Origin: Arthrobacter_B citreus
Lineage (GTDB): Bacteria; Actinomycetota; Actinomycetes; Actinomycetales; Micrococcaceae
NCBI RefSeq assembly: GCF_042429235.1
Contig: NZ_JBHMBA010000002.1
Direction: 5' to 3' (one strand)
Length of the DNA: 64,000 bases
Shown here: positions 53,624-61,691 of the stretch, in pieces
Numbering within the stretch: position 1 is the first letter of the stretch
Layout of the letters: each line of letters starts with the position of its first letter
The notes under the pieces: generated by a model
The model's input: the letters and a program-made list of their open reading frames with translations, nothing else
Database searches by the model: none
What the model was told of the DNA's origin: nothing
Position numbers and translations under genes: made by a program

Positions 53624-54319
53624 ATGCCGCGCCAGCACGTCAACACCCATATCGCGATGATCGCGTCCGTGTGCCTTTGTCTTCTCGCGTACCTCTCCTG
53701 GTCCGGTCAAACGCAGGAAGCGGACTCAGATTCTGCCGCAGTAACCGCCGGCGCTGACTTCGATTCGCCGGACAGCATCAGCGTTGTCATTAACAAGGAC
53801 CGGCCTCTGGCGGCGGAATATGCTCCGCAGGACCTGATGGACGCCGGGGGAGTGTTGATGCGGGCTGAGGCAGGAGAAGCTTTCCTCAAGATGCGCGCCG
53901 ATGCTGCCGCCGCCGGAGTAGCCATATCAGCCGTCAGCGGGTTCCGCCCCGCCAGCCAGCAGGCGGATCTGCATTCTTCCTATACCGACCGTTACGGCGG
54001 CGCCGCGGCTGAGTCGCTGTCTGCCCGCCCCGGCTACAGCGAACACCAAACAGGACTTGCCCTGGATATCGCCAACCCCGACGGCGCCTGTTCACTCCAG
54101 GCCTGTTTTGAAGAAACCCCAGCGGGCTCCTGGGCCGCCGCCAGCGCCCACCTCTATGGATTTGTCATCCGCTACCCGGCAGGAGCTGAAGCCGTCACCG
54201 GGTACTCCTACGAGCCATGGCACCTGCGTTATGTGGGGGTGGATTCCGCACACCGCATTGTTGATGCCGGAATCACGCTGGAAGAATTCGCGGACCTGCC
54301 GGCAGCGCCGGGCTACTGA
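53624..54319 (+). CDS. D-alanyl-D-alanine carboxypeptidase, VanY type
   Basis: A 231-residue exported zinc peptidase that trims peptidoglycan stem peptides. One N-terminal membrane helix (about 8-27) acts as signal anchor. The zinc site is readable: SGFRPASQQADL, SEHQTGLALD (His and Asp) and YEPWHLRYVG (His). ATG 53624 is chosen, with GGAGG 4 bases upstream; GTG 53582 would add 14 residues from inside the 16S-tail complement. Confidence 0.88.
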   Translation: MPRQHVNTHIAMIASVCLCLLAYLSWSGQTQEADSDSAAVTAGADFDSPDSISVVINKDRPLAAEYAPQDLMDAGGVLMRAEAGEAFLKMRADAAAAGVAISAVSGFRPASQQADLHSSYTDRYGGAAAESLSARPGYSEHQTGLALDIANPDGACSLQACFEETPAGSWAAASAHLYGFVIRYPAGAEAVTGYSYEPWHLRYVGVDSAHRIVDAGITLEEFADLPAAPGY

Positions 54320-54464
54320 ATAACGCTGGAGCATTTAGCGGCGGAGGAATACGGCAATTGCGCGCTTATTTGGGCTAAGTTTAACCTCTGAACCTGGTAA
54401 TAGGAGCTTTCAGCTTCCGAATCGGGACGAAGGCTTCGACGCACAGCCATAGTTGGGGGAACTA

Positions 54465-54977
54465 ATGTCTGAAAATCTGATCTTTTGGTTGACTGTTGCA
54501 GCGGGAATCATGCTTGTTCTCCTGCTTGCCTTGACCATCAAATCCAAGATGGTTCCGGGGACGGAAGCCCCAGGGACGAAAGCAGTAAGACGTCCGAAGA
54601 TCAAGAAGCCGCTTCTCACCGCTGATGAGGTTGTTTCCCAAAGGTTCATGCCGACGAAATTCAGGGAGGGTTATGCCCAGGATCAAGTCGATGAGCTGCT
54701 TGAAAGAATTGTCCTGGAACTTCGGCGGCTGCAGGAAGAGAACGAACGTCTTCAGCTAAGAATGGCTAACCCCCGAAGCGAACCTGTTTCAGCCACGGAT
54801 CCGGTTCTTTCTCCGGAACAAGTAGTGCTTCACAAGTTCAAGCCCACAAAATTGCGCGACGGGTATGCCCAGGACGAGGTGGACGATTTTCTGGATAAGG
54901 TCGTCCTGGACCTCCGGCTGTGGGCGTCGGAAAACGACCGGCTCCGGGAGCAGATTACGGGAAACGTGAGCTTGTAG
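54465..54977 (+). CDS. Membrane-anchored protein with two DivIVA-type domains
   Basis: A 170-residue protein. An N-terminal membrane helix (about 4-26) is followed by two similar copies of the DivIVA lipid-binding signature: LTADEVVSQRFMPTKFREGY, then AQDQVDELL (about 49-80), and LSPEQVVLHKFKPTKLRDGY, then AQDEVDDFL (about 109-142). DivIVA normally has one copy plus a long coiled coil, which is absent here. It may mark poles or curved membrane. Codon use and the flanks are more AT-rich than the neighbours. GGGGGA precedes ATG 54465. Confidence 0.85.
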   Translation: MSENLIFWLTVAAGIMLVLLLALTIKSKMVPGTEAPGTKAVRRPKIKKPLLTADEVVSQRFMPTKFREGYAQDQVDELLERIVLELRRLQEENERLQLRMANPRSEPVSATDPVLSPEQVVLHKFKPTKLRDGYAQDEVDDFLDKVVLDLRLWASENDRLREQITGNVSL

Positions 54978-54989
54978 GATCCACGCCGA

Positions 54990-55541
54990 CTAATCCTGAA
55001 ACAGATTCCAGAGTTTCTGGGTCGTATTCCAGCTGCGGATGGTCATGGACTTGTACAGAGGAGATGCGGCGACGGCGCTTAGCCGGCTCCTGGTCCGCTC
55101 AGAACTGAGCCGTTGGGAGTAAATGACGCCCTCGCCGGGCCAGACAGCGTCCACACCCTCCCGGGGGTTGAACGCGTCCATCGCATCAGCGGCGTCAATG
55201 CCCATGAGGAAGATCGCGTCGGAATGGTATTTGCCCGGCTGTTCGCCAAATCCCTCGGGCTTATGCGCAACCACGTCCTGCAGCTGTCCGCGGCCGAGCA
55301 CCAGCACTCTGACAATCTCATCGTCGAGCGTGAAGTTCTCGGTCAGGGCTGCTTCGATCCGCGGCCCAATGACCTCGGCGGCTTCAGTGGATTCGAGCAG
55401 CACGTTTCCGCTTGCAATGTAGGTGAGAACCTGTTCATAGCCCAGGCCTTCCAAATGTCCCTTGAGCGTCTTCATCGGGACCTTGTTTCTTCCTCCGACA
55501 TTTATGCCGCGCAAAAGAACCAGATAGGGGGTCGGTTCCAT
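54990..55541 (-). CDS. DUF1697 family protein
   Basis: A 183-residue protein with the family start YLVLLRGINVGGRNKVPM and LTYIASGNVLLES, and the ending TIRSWNTTQKLWNL. The fold is known from structures but the function is not. It converges with the DivIVA gene; the stops are 12 bases apart. Confidence 0.88.
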   Translation of the reverse strand: MEPTPYLVLLRGINVGGRNKVPMKTLKGHLEGLGYEQVLTYIASGNVLLESTEAAEVIGPRIEAALTENFTLDDEIVRVLVLGRGQLQDVVAHKPEGFGEQPGKYHSDAIFLMGIDAADAMDAFNPREGVDAVWPGEGVIYSQRLSSERTRSRLSAVAASPLYKSMTIRSWNTTQKLWNLFQD

Positions 55542-55783
55542 CAGCTCTCCATGCAGTAGTGGCCACCCGCCGCGGCTCTGGTCGTCTTGCAGCGAATTTA
55601 CCCCGGGGTGTGCCGAAGGCCTAGGGTGCCGGCGCCAATCTCCAGCCGGCGGAGTCCACCTCGACGGTTACCGGCGGCAGCCCCAATATGCCCCGCCGGT
55701 GCAGGGCTTCTTCCAAACAAGCCACGCCGGTGCGGGAAGGCCTAGCGGCAGGAGGACAGCTGTGGCCGGGCACTGCAGATCGG
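55542..55783. other. Gap between DUF1697 and the 128-residue hypothetical gene
   Basis: 242 bases. On the minus strand a frame from GTG 55773 to TAG 55621 stays open for 50 codons and ends GILGLPPVTVEVDSAGWRLA, protein-like but without a ribosome site. It could be a tiny gene or a remnant. Nothing else was seen. Confidence 0.3.
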
Positions 55784-56170
55784 TCACTGATCCACCGGAG
55801 GATCCTGCCCCTGGAACAGCCGGGCGGTTGGCAGGGGAACCTCGATTGTCGCCGTCATGTCCGCAGACTTGGCGATTGCTCCCGCGACCGTGGGGGCAAC
55901 CAACACCCGGTCCCGCTGCACTTCCCGGATGAGCACCTGCTGGTGCTGCCCACCGACCGACAGCCACCACTCGTCCATGAACATCCGCAGACCGAGATCG
56001 TCGAGCAGGCTCTCGGCCGATTCCAGGTCTGTTGCCTCCGACCGGCGCCGGTGGAGCAGATCAAAGGGAACAAATCCGCCGTCGGCGGTCATGTGGATAT
56101 AGCCCACATGTTCACCATCCAGTGTGCGCAGATGGTCAAAGGTATTCTCGACCGGCATCGGTAGAGACAT
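55784..56170 (-). CDS. Hypothetical 128-residue protein
   Basis: I do not recognise this protein. It is soluble, begins MSLPMPVENTFDHLRTLDGE, has no cysteine-based motif, and contains FDLLHRRRSEATDLESAESLLDD (read as a basic then acidic helix) and WWLSVGGQHQQVLIREVQRDRVLV as strands. The start is 6 bases after the SDR stop on the same strand, so the two are probably one operon. Confidence 0.7.
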   Translation of the reverse strand: MSLPMPVENTFDHLRTLDGEHVGYIHMTADGGFVPFDLLHRRRSEATDLESAESLLDDLGLRMFMDEWWLSVGGQHQQVLIREVQRDRVLVAPTVAGAIAKSADMTATIEVPLPTARLFQGQDPPVDQ

Positions 56171-56176
56171 GGCGGA

Positions 56177-57010
56177 TCAGCCTGCCACTTGGCTGCGCTG
56201 GCCGGTATCGACGCCGGCCACGGCACCGCCGTCGACCAGCAGATCCGCCCCGGTGATGAAGCTGGCGTCGGAGCCGAGCAGGAAGGCCACAGCGTTGGCG
56301 ATGTCGCCCGGGGTGCCCACCCGCCCCGTTCCCGATGCTTCGATCATGGCGCGCATGTGGGCCCCGGATTCTCCGGCGAGCTCCTGCTGGCCCATGGGGG
56401 TGGAAATGACGCCTGGGCTGATGCTGTTCACGCGGGCACCGCGCGCACCCCAGCGAAGGCTGGCAGTCTGGACGCGGACCTGGTTGGCACGCTTGGCGAC
56501 CAGGTAGGCATAGCCGGGGTTGTCGATTCCGCCGATGAACGGGATCAGGTGCAGATCGTCCACCGGCACAGTGGCCAGGCTGGCCACCACATCGGACGGA
56601 ATGCTGCCGCCGGACATGTAAGCGGACATGCTCGAAATAACGACGCCGGCACCGCCGGGAGCGATGACCTTCTCGAATTCCTCAAGCACCAGGGCCGCAC
56701 CAATCAGGTCGACCTTCCAAATGGCTTCCACCGGGGCCTGGACAGGGGACAGGCCGGCTGTGTGGACAACCTGGGTCACCGCGCCGAGTTCGGCGGAAGA
56801 CGCCGCCAACGCCGCCACCGAATCACGGGAGGACACATCGACACGCTGGGTGACGACGTCGTAGCCATCGCCCAGAGCGGCGGCTGCCGCTGTCTCGAGG
56901 AGCTCTTCGTTGAAATCCGCCAGCAGGACCTTTCGTCCTGCACCGCAGCGGCGCAGGACGGCCTGACCCATGCCGCCGAGCCCAATAACTACCAGTACTT
57001 CAGTTGCCAT
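56177..57010 (-). CDS. SDR-family oxidoreductase with variant cofactor loop
   Basis: A 277-residue short-chain dehydrogenase. The cofactor loop reads VIGLGGMGQAV rather than TGxxxGIG, more like the fold of 6-phosphogluconate-type NAD domains, while the rest is classical: VVHTAGLSP, SSMSAYM, catalytic YLVAK (with AYLVAKRANQ) and SPGVISTPMG. This loop suggests altered cofactor preference. ATG 57010 is used, with GGAG upstream. Confidence 0.85.
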   Translation of the reverse strand: MATEVLVVIGLGGMGQAVLRRCGAGRKVLLADFNEELLETAAAAALGDGYDVVTQRVDVSSRDSVAALAASSAELGAVTQVVHTAGLSPVQAPVEAIWKVDLIGAALVLEEFEKVIAPGGAGVVISSMSAYMSGGSIPSDVVASLATVPVDDLHLIPFIGGIDNPGYAYLVAKRANQVRVQTASLRWGARGARVNSISPGVISTPMGQQELAGESGAHMRAMIEASGTGRVGTPGDIANAVAFLLGSDASFITGADLLVDGGAVAGVDTGQRSQVAG

Positions 57011-57122
57011 GACGCTCCAATATCGCAGGGTCCGGGCAGAAAAAGTCCCGGTACTCTTCGAGGATAGACGCCTGCGCCGCCGCCGTCCTGCGGAAAGCCC
57101 CAGGCGCCGGCTCAAGCTGCGG

Positions 57123-57575
57123 TTACTCCTTCAGCGGGACGCCCCGTGCATCTGTACGGAAGATCTGCGCACCGCAAAGGATCATGATGCCTTCGATGAA
57201 ACCCCAGAGGGACGCGATGCCGAAGGTGACCAGCGACAGCACCAGTTGGACAATGCCGATACCGATGTGTCCGAGGTAGAAGCGGTGGATCCCGAAGCCG
57301 CCGAGGAAGATGCCAAGCAGCCCCGCCGCGAGCCGGGACTTCTGTTCCAGATAGGGCTGGCCGTAGGGACCCGGCGCATACGGACCCGGCCCATACCCCG
57401 GCTGGGGATATGCCTGTCCCGGACCCGGGTATCCGGGCTGCTGGTAGGGCTGGCCCGGCTGCGGATATCCCTGCTGGGGGTAGGGCTGGCCGGGCGCTGC
57501 CGGGTATCCCTGCTGAGGGTAGCCCTGCCCCTGCTGAGCTTCGCTTGATTCCGGGTCCGGCTTGTTCTCTGACAT
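57123..57575 (-). CDS. TM2-domain protein with YPQQG repeats
   Basis: A 150-residue protein. The first about 80 residues are a Pro/Gln/Gly/Tyr repeat region of QGYPQ and PGQPY units. A TM2 domain follows (KSRLAAGLLGIFLGGFGIHRFYLGH) with two membrane helices joined by a short turn. The function is unknown. AGAGGAACC precedes the ATG. Confidence 0.88.
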   Translation of the reverse strand: MSENKPDPESSEAQQGQGYPQQGYPAAPGQPYPQQGYPQPGQPYQQPGYPGPGQAYPQPGYGPGPYAPGPYGQPYLEQKSRLAAGLLGIFLGGFGIHRFYLGHIGIGIVQLVLSLVTFGIASLWGFIEGIMILCGAQIFRTDARGVPLKE

Positions 57576-58193
57576 TGGTTCCTCTCACTGCGTTCCCCCA
57601 AAGGGACCGCCACGTCTGAACGGCAGTCGGACGTCTCGCCCTGGGAGACGGAATTCCGAGCCTACGGAACTCTAGCAGTTGCGTTGGATGCGGCCCGGTT
57701 GCGTGACGAAGCGGCCCTCAGCCAACGAGGCCTCACAACGATTCGTATTTCCACGGCCCGGAGATGAGTACTACTCAGTGCCGCCGTCGTCGTCGATGCT
57801 GTGTTCTATTGTTTGGCTCCCGGTAAAGCCGTCTTCTGTGCCGGTGTTCCCTGTCCGACCCCGTAAATCGTGCTCTCTCTGCGTGCGTGGGGACATACAG
57901 CCGAAAAGTGAGTATGTAACAATTTACCTGCAAAGTACTCGAGTCGGCTGAGCCAGACTGATTCGTGGAAATGTGTTGGCATACGGTATAGGTAGCGCGC
58001 GGAACCCGATCCTGTTGCCGCCAAATAGTTCAGCAAAATGTCCCGCAACCAATTCACAGCGGTTCGGGAAACTTCATCAGGGCCCATGCCGCAGCTCTCT
58101 ATGCGCCAAGGGCAAAGGGCACAAAGGAACCGTGGGGTTCCTTACTTCCTGCGGAAACGCGCGGGGATATCAACCACATCATCCAGGATATAA
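57576..58193. other. 618-base intergenic region before the lysozyme gene
   Basis: No convincing gene. Base composition is lower in GC than the neighbours. AAGGAACC-GTGG-GGTTCCTT (58124-58143) is a perfect 8-bp inverted repeat 50 bases before the lysozyme start and may be an operator or attenuator. A 93-codon minus-strand frame at 57806-58087 has codon use unlike the genome and was not accepted. Confidence 0.5.
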
Positions 58194-59816
58194 ATGAAAA
58201 CCACGACGCTTTCCACTGGTCTCACATCAGTTGCACTGTCCGCATTGCTGGCCGTTTCCTGTCTGGCAGGTCCCGCGGTTGCCGCCGTCCCTGCAACAGG
58301 GACCGATACCGCCCCGATTGGCATCAGCGAAGCTGAACAGGCCAGGATTATCGGCGAAAACGGTGCTTCGATGGGGCAGGGCCTGAACCGGCTCAGCGTC
58401 ACGGGCGATGCCCAGCTGCCGGCACCTGATGAATCCGAGGCTCCGGCCCCGCAGGCCGAACCGGAAGCTCCCGCCCCGCAGTCCGAAGGGACCGCGGCGC
58501 CGGATACAGAAGCCGACGGAACCGACGCCGAATCAGCAGCCCCCGAAGAGGGAACAGCAGCCCCCGACGCGGCTGATCCAATGGCGGGAAATTGGCGGCC
58601 GGCAGGCATCCAGGGCATGGACGTTTCCAGCCACCAGGGCAACGTGGATTGGAAACATGCCTGGGACCGTGGATCCCGGTTTGCCTATGCCAAGGCCACC
58701 GAGGGAGTGACCTATAAAAACCCCAACTTCAACCAGCAGTACAGCGGCTCCTACAACGTCGGCATGGTCCGCGGTGCCTACCACTTTGCCCTGCCCAACG
58801 TCTCCTCGGCGGTTGATCAGGCCAACTACTTCGTCAACAACGGAGGCGGCTGGTCCGCGGACGGACGGACCCTGCCCCCGCTCCTGGACATTGAGTACAA
58901 CCCGTACGCATCCCTCGGCAACACCTGCTACAACATGACCCACAGTGCGATGGTGAACTGGATCCGGGACTTCTCGAACCAGGTCAAGGCACGCACCGGC
59001 CGTGCGCCGATGATTTACACCACCACTGACTGGTGGATTACCTGCACCGGCAACAGCGCCGCTTTCCGGGACAACCCGCTGCACATCGCAAACTACAACG
59101 AGGTTGGCGCCGGCAGGCTGCCGGCCAGCTGGAGCGTTTACAGTGTCTGGCAGTACAGCAGCACCGGACCGTTTGTCGGCGATTCCAACGTCTGGAACGG
59201 CAACGCAGCGGGACTGACGGCGTTTGCCCGCGGCGCGGCTCCCGCACCGGCGCCGCCGGCCCCCGCACCGGTACCGGGTCCTTACCGTGACGTCCCGGGT
59301 AACAGCCAGTTTGCCAAGGAAATCACGTGGTTCAAGGCCAAGGGCATCACCACCGGGTGGCCGGACGGCACCTTCCGGCCCGGTGCTCCGGTGGCCCGCG
59401 ACGCCATGGCTGCCTTCCTCTACCGCATCAAGGGCAAGCCCGCTTATTCGGCACCCCAGACCTCCCGTTTCCGGGACGTGGCAACCAACAACATGTTCTA
59501 CCGGGAAATCCACTGGCTGGCGGCCAGCGGAGTAGCCACGGGTTGGAACGGAAACACCTTCCAGCCCGGCGCCGCGATCAACCGTGATGCCATGGCAGCG
59601 TTCCTCTACCGCATGGCCGGCAGCCCCCGCTACACACCGCCGGCGGTTTCTCCGTTCCGCGACGTGGCCACCAGCAACATGTTCTACAAGGAAATCAGCT
59701 GGCTGGCGGCCCAGGGCATCTCCACCGGCTGGACAGACAAGACCTTCCGCCCGTACCAGCCCATTGCCCGCGATGCGATGGCAGCTTTCCTGTACCGGTA
59801 CGACGCCAAGTTCTAA
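58194..59816 (+). CDS. Secreted GH25 lysozyme with three SLH-like modules
   Basis: A 540-residue exported muramidase. The signal peptide ends near residue 30 (LAGPAVAAVPA). An acidic Ala/Pro/Glu linker follows (about 75-135), then the GH25 domain (about 138-345) with IQGMDVSSHQGNVDW, FAYAKATEGVTYKNP, RGAYHF and LDIEYN holding the catalytic acids. After a Pro/Ala linker come three SLH-like repeats (about 363-540), each with GITTGWPDGTFRPG-type turn and RDAMAAFLYR. AGGA lies 8 bases before the ATG. Confidence 0.93.
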   Translation: MKTTTLSTGLTSVALSALLAVSCLAGPAVAAVPATGTDTAPIGISEAEQARIIGENGASMGQGLNRLSVTGDAQLPAPDESEAPAPQAEPEAPAPQSEGTAAPDTEADGTDAESAAPEEGTAAPDAADPMAGNWRPAGIQGMDVSSHQGNVDWKHAWDRGSRFAYAKATEGVTYKNPNFNQQYSGSYNVGMVRGAYHFALPNVSSAVDQANYFVNNGGGWSADGRTLPPLLDIEYNPYASLGNTCYNMTHSAMVNWIRDFSNQVKARTGRAPMIYTTTDWWITCTGNSAAFRDNPLHIANYNEVGAGRLPASWSVYSVWQYSSTGPFVGDSNVWNGNAAGLTAFARGAAPAPAPPAPAPVPGPYRDVPGNSQFAKEITWFKAKGITTGWPDGTFRPGAPVARDAMAAFLYRIKGKPAYSAPQTSRFRDVATNNMFYREIHWLAASGVATGWNGNTFQPGAAINRDAMAAFLYRMAGSPRYTPPAVSPFRDVATSNMFYKEISWLAAQGISTGWTDKTFRPYQPIARDAMAAFLYRYDAKF

Positions 59817-59828
59817 GCAGCCCGGATT

Positions 59829-59856
59829 CCCCCGGCGCCACGGTTGGTACCGGGGG
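59829..59856 (+). terminator. Hairpin after the lysozyme gene
   Basis: CCCCCGG pairs with CCGGGGG 12 bases after the stop; there is no T-run. Confidence 0.4.
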
Positions 59857-59918
59857 AGGTGACGTAACGAACTCCCGGACGGTCGGGTCGGCCCGCAGAC
59901 GCCGATACGATTTAACGC

Positions 59919-60065
59919 ATGAACATTGAACTGCGGATTCCACCGAAGCTGGGACGGGAATTGGAGGAGCTAGCCAAGGAACAGGGGGTTTCGGTTGAAG
60001 TTCTCGTGGTTAATGGAGCACGGCTGCTCCTGGAGCACCGCAACCGCCGCACCCACCTGGCCTGA
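59919..60065 (+). CDS. Small ribbon-helix-helix-like protein (48 residues)
   Basis: ATG 59919 to TGA 60065. The sequence MNIELRIPPKLGRELEELAK, then EQGVSVEVLVVNGARLLLEH and a basic tail fits a ribbon-helix-helix: a beta strand, helix A, a turn and helix B. Such proteins are often antitoxins or small repressors. No toxin gene is adjacent; it lies alone between the lysozyme and the CAP-protein genes. Clear ribosome site is lacking; TACGATTTAA lies just upstream. Confidence 0.6.
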   Translation: MNIELRIPPKLGRELEELAKEQGVSVEVLVVNGARLLLEHRNRRTHLA

Positions 60066-60179
60066 GCTTTTCTCCGATGAACGGGATATAATTGTTTTAA
60101 AGAAATACAGCGGTACATTGCAGAAGCACCACAAATAAGCAGCCTCGCTGTAACTTTTTGCGGCCTTGGCTTTGGTCTT

Positions 60180-60195
60180 GAACGAATCTTCGTTC
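60180..60195 (+). promoter_or_regulatory. Palindrome upstream of the CAP-protein gene
   Basis: GAACGAA-TC-TTCGTTC is a perfect inverted repeat 25 bases before the start, with TACGAT (60205-60210) as a possible -10. It does not match the LexA spacing (arms GAAC and GTTC are 8 apart). Confidence 0.45.
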
Positions 60196-60220
60196 CCGGG
60201 CAGTTACGATACTTCCAATC

Positions 60221-61675
60221 ATGAAGAACAACACCACATTTCGGGCCGCCGTTGCCGTTCCCGTTTCCTGCGCCCTTATTCTTGCGTCTCTCGTCTTTCC
60301 CTCTGTGGCGGCAGCTGATTCGGAGGCAATCCTCCCGACAGTTCCCACTGCCGAGGAGACTGTCCAGGAGATTGCCGGGGAGACTGTCCAGGACATGGCC
60401 GAGGACATGGCCGGGGAGACTGTCGAGGACATTGTCGAGGACATGGCTGAGGGCACTGTCGGGGACATCTCCGGGGACATTGTTGAGGACAATGCCGCGG
60501 CCTTTCCGGTAGTGCCTGACACCCCCCGACCCGATCCGGAACTCCTTTCCCCTGAAGCGGCGGAGGCGTCCGTGGCAGCCGCCGCCAAGGACGCGGCCCA
60601 GGGACTGGATCCGGCAACCCTTCCGGAGGGCATGACGGCGGGTGCGGCTGCCGCGCCGGACGCATCCACAGAATCAGTGCGCAGCGACCGCTTTGCCGGC
60701 CAGGTGTTTGATCTGATGAACGCAAAGCGCAGGGCCAACGGTGTGCCGGCCCTCGTCTGGAATCAGCGCATTGCCGATGTATCCCAGGGCTGGGCGAACC
60801 ACCTCCGGGTGGCCACCGCGGACCCCAACTTTGACTGGGCCGGAATCCACCGGGCGGATGCCGGCGGATCGCTGATTCCACCGGGCGCGAACTGGTACGG
60901 CGAAATCATTGCCTTCAATTTCTCAGCTGCCCAGGTGGTGGACTGGTGGATGAACTCCCCGGCACACCGGGCGGCCATGCTGGATCCGCGGGAAACCCAC
61001 GCAGGAGTCGGGTACGTGGTGCCCACCAGTGGCCCGTACAAGGGCTGGCACCTGGTGGTGTCCAACTTGGCCGGCTATCCGAAAGCGGTCAAGCCCGTGG
61101 TGGTTTCTCCCTTCAGCGACCTTTCCAGCGGCCAGCAGTTCCTCGCCGAAATGAATTGGATGCACAAGCAGGGTATTTCCACCGGCTGGGCGGAAAAGAA
61201 CGGGACGAGGACGTACCGTCCGCTGCAGTCGGTAAGCCGCGAGGCCATGGCAGCCTTTATGTACCGTTTGAAGGGATCGCCCAAATTCACCCCGCCGGCC
61301 AAGTCGCCCTTTGTCGACGTCCCGGTCTCAAACCAGTATTATAAGGAAATTTCCTGGCTGGCATCACAAAAGATATCCACTGGATGGGTCCGGAAGAATA
61401 AGACAAAGGAATTCCGTCCGCACGATGCGGTGGACCGGGATGCCATGGCGGCATTTCTTTATCGGTTGGCCGGTTCACCGAAGTACGCGCCGGCAAAGAC
61501 TTCCCCCTTCGTGGATGTTCCCGTTTCGCACCAGTTCTACAAGGAAATCTCCTGGCTGTCCGCGAAGAAGATATCCACTGGCTGGCCGGCGGCGAAAGGC
61601 AAGGCGGCGTACAGGCCAACTCAAACAGTTGCCCGGGATGCCATGGCCGCTTTCATGAAGCGCTGGGCATCGTAG
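60221..61675 (+). CDS. Secreted CAP-domain protein with three SLH-like modules
   Basis: A 484-residue exported protein. The signal peptide ends about residue 32 (SVAAADS). Residues 44-90 are an acidic repeat built on ETVQDMAEDMAG units. The CAP/SCP domain (about 160-285) includes LMNAKRRANGVPALVWNQRI, HRADAGG and WMNSPAHRAAMLDP, keeping both histidines. Three SLH-like repeats (about 290-484) resemble those of the GH25 gene upstream, with ISTGW and RDAMAAFLYR in each. The two proteins probably share an anchoring site on the wall. Confidence 0.9.
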   Translation: MKNNTTFRAAVAVPVSCALILASLVFPSVAAADSEAILPTVPTAEETVQEIAGETVQDMAEDMAGETVEDIVEDMAEGTVGDISGDIVEDNAAAFPVVPDTPRPDPELLSPEAAEASVAAAAKDAAQGLDPATLPEGMTAGAAAAPDASTESVRSDRFAGQVFDLMNAKRRANGVPALVWNQRIADVSQGWANHLRVATADPNFDWAGIHRADAGGSLIPPGANWYGEIIAFNFSAAQVVDWWMNSPAHRAAMLDPRETHAGVGYVVPTSGPYKGWHLVVSNLAGYPKAVKPVVVSPFSDLSSGQQFLAEMNWMHKQGISTGWAEKNGTRTYRPLQSVSREAMAAFMYRLKGSPKFTPPAKSPFVDVPVSNQYYKEISWLASQKISTGWVRKNKTKEFRPHDAVDRDAMAAFLYRLAGSPKYAPAKTSPFVDVPVSHQFYKEISWLSAKKISTGWPAAKGKAAYRPTQTVARDAMAAFMKRWAS

Positions 61676-61691
61676 GAGGCCCACCCTCCGG

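Noticed and set aside
57806..58087. 93-codon minus-strand frame in the 618-base gap
   Set aside because: Many TTG, TTA, CTA and ACA codons unlike other genes here, and no ribosome site.
60180..60195. LexA box before the CAP gene
   Set aside because: GAAC and GTTC are separated by 8 bases instead of 4.
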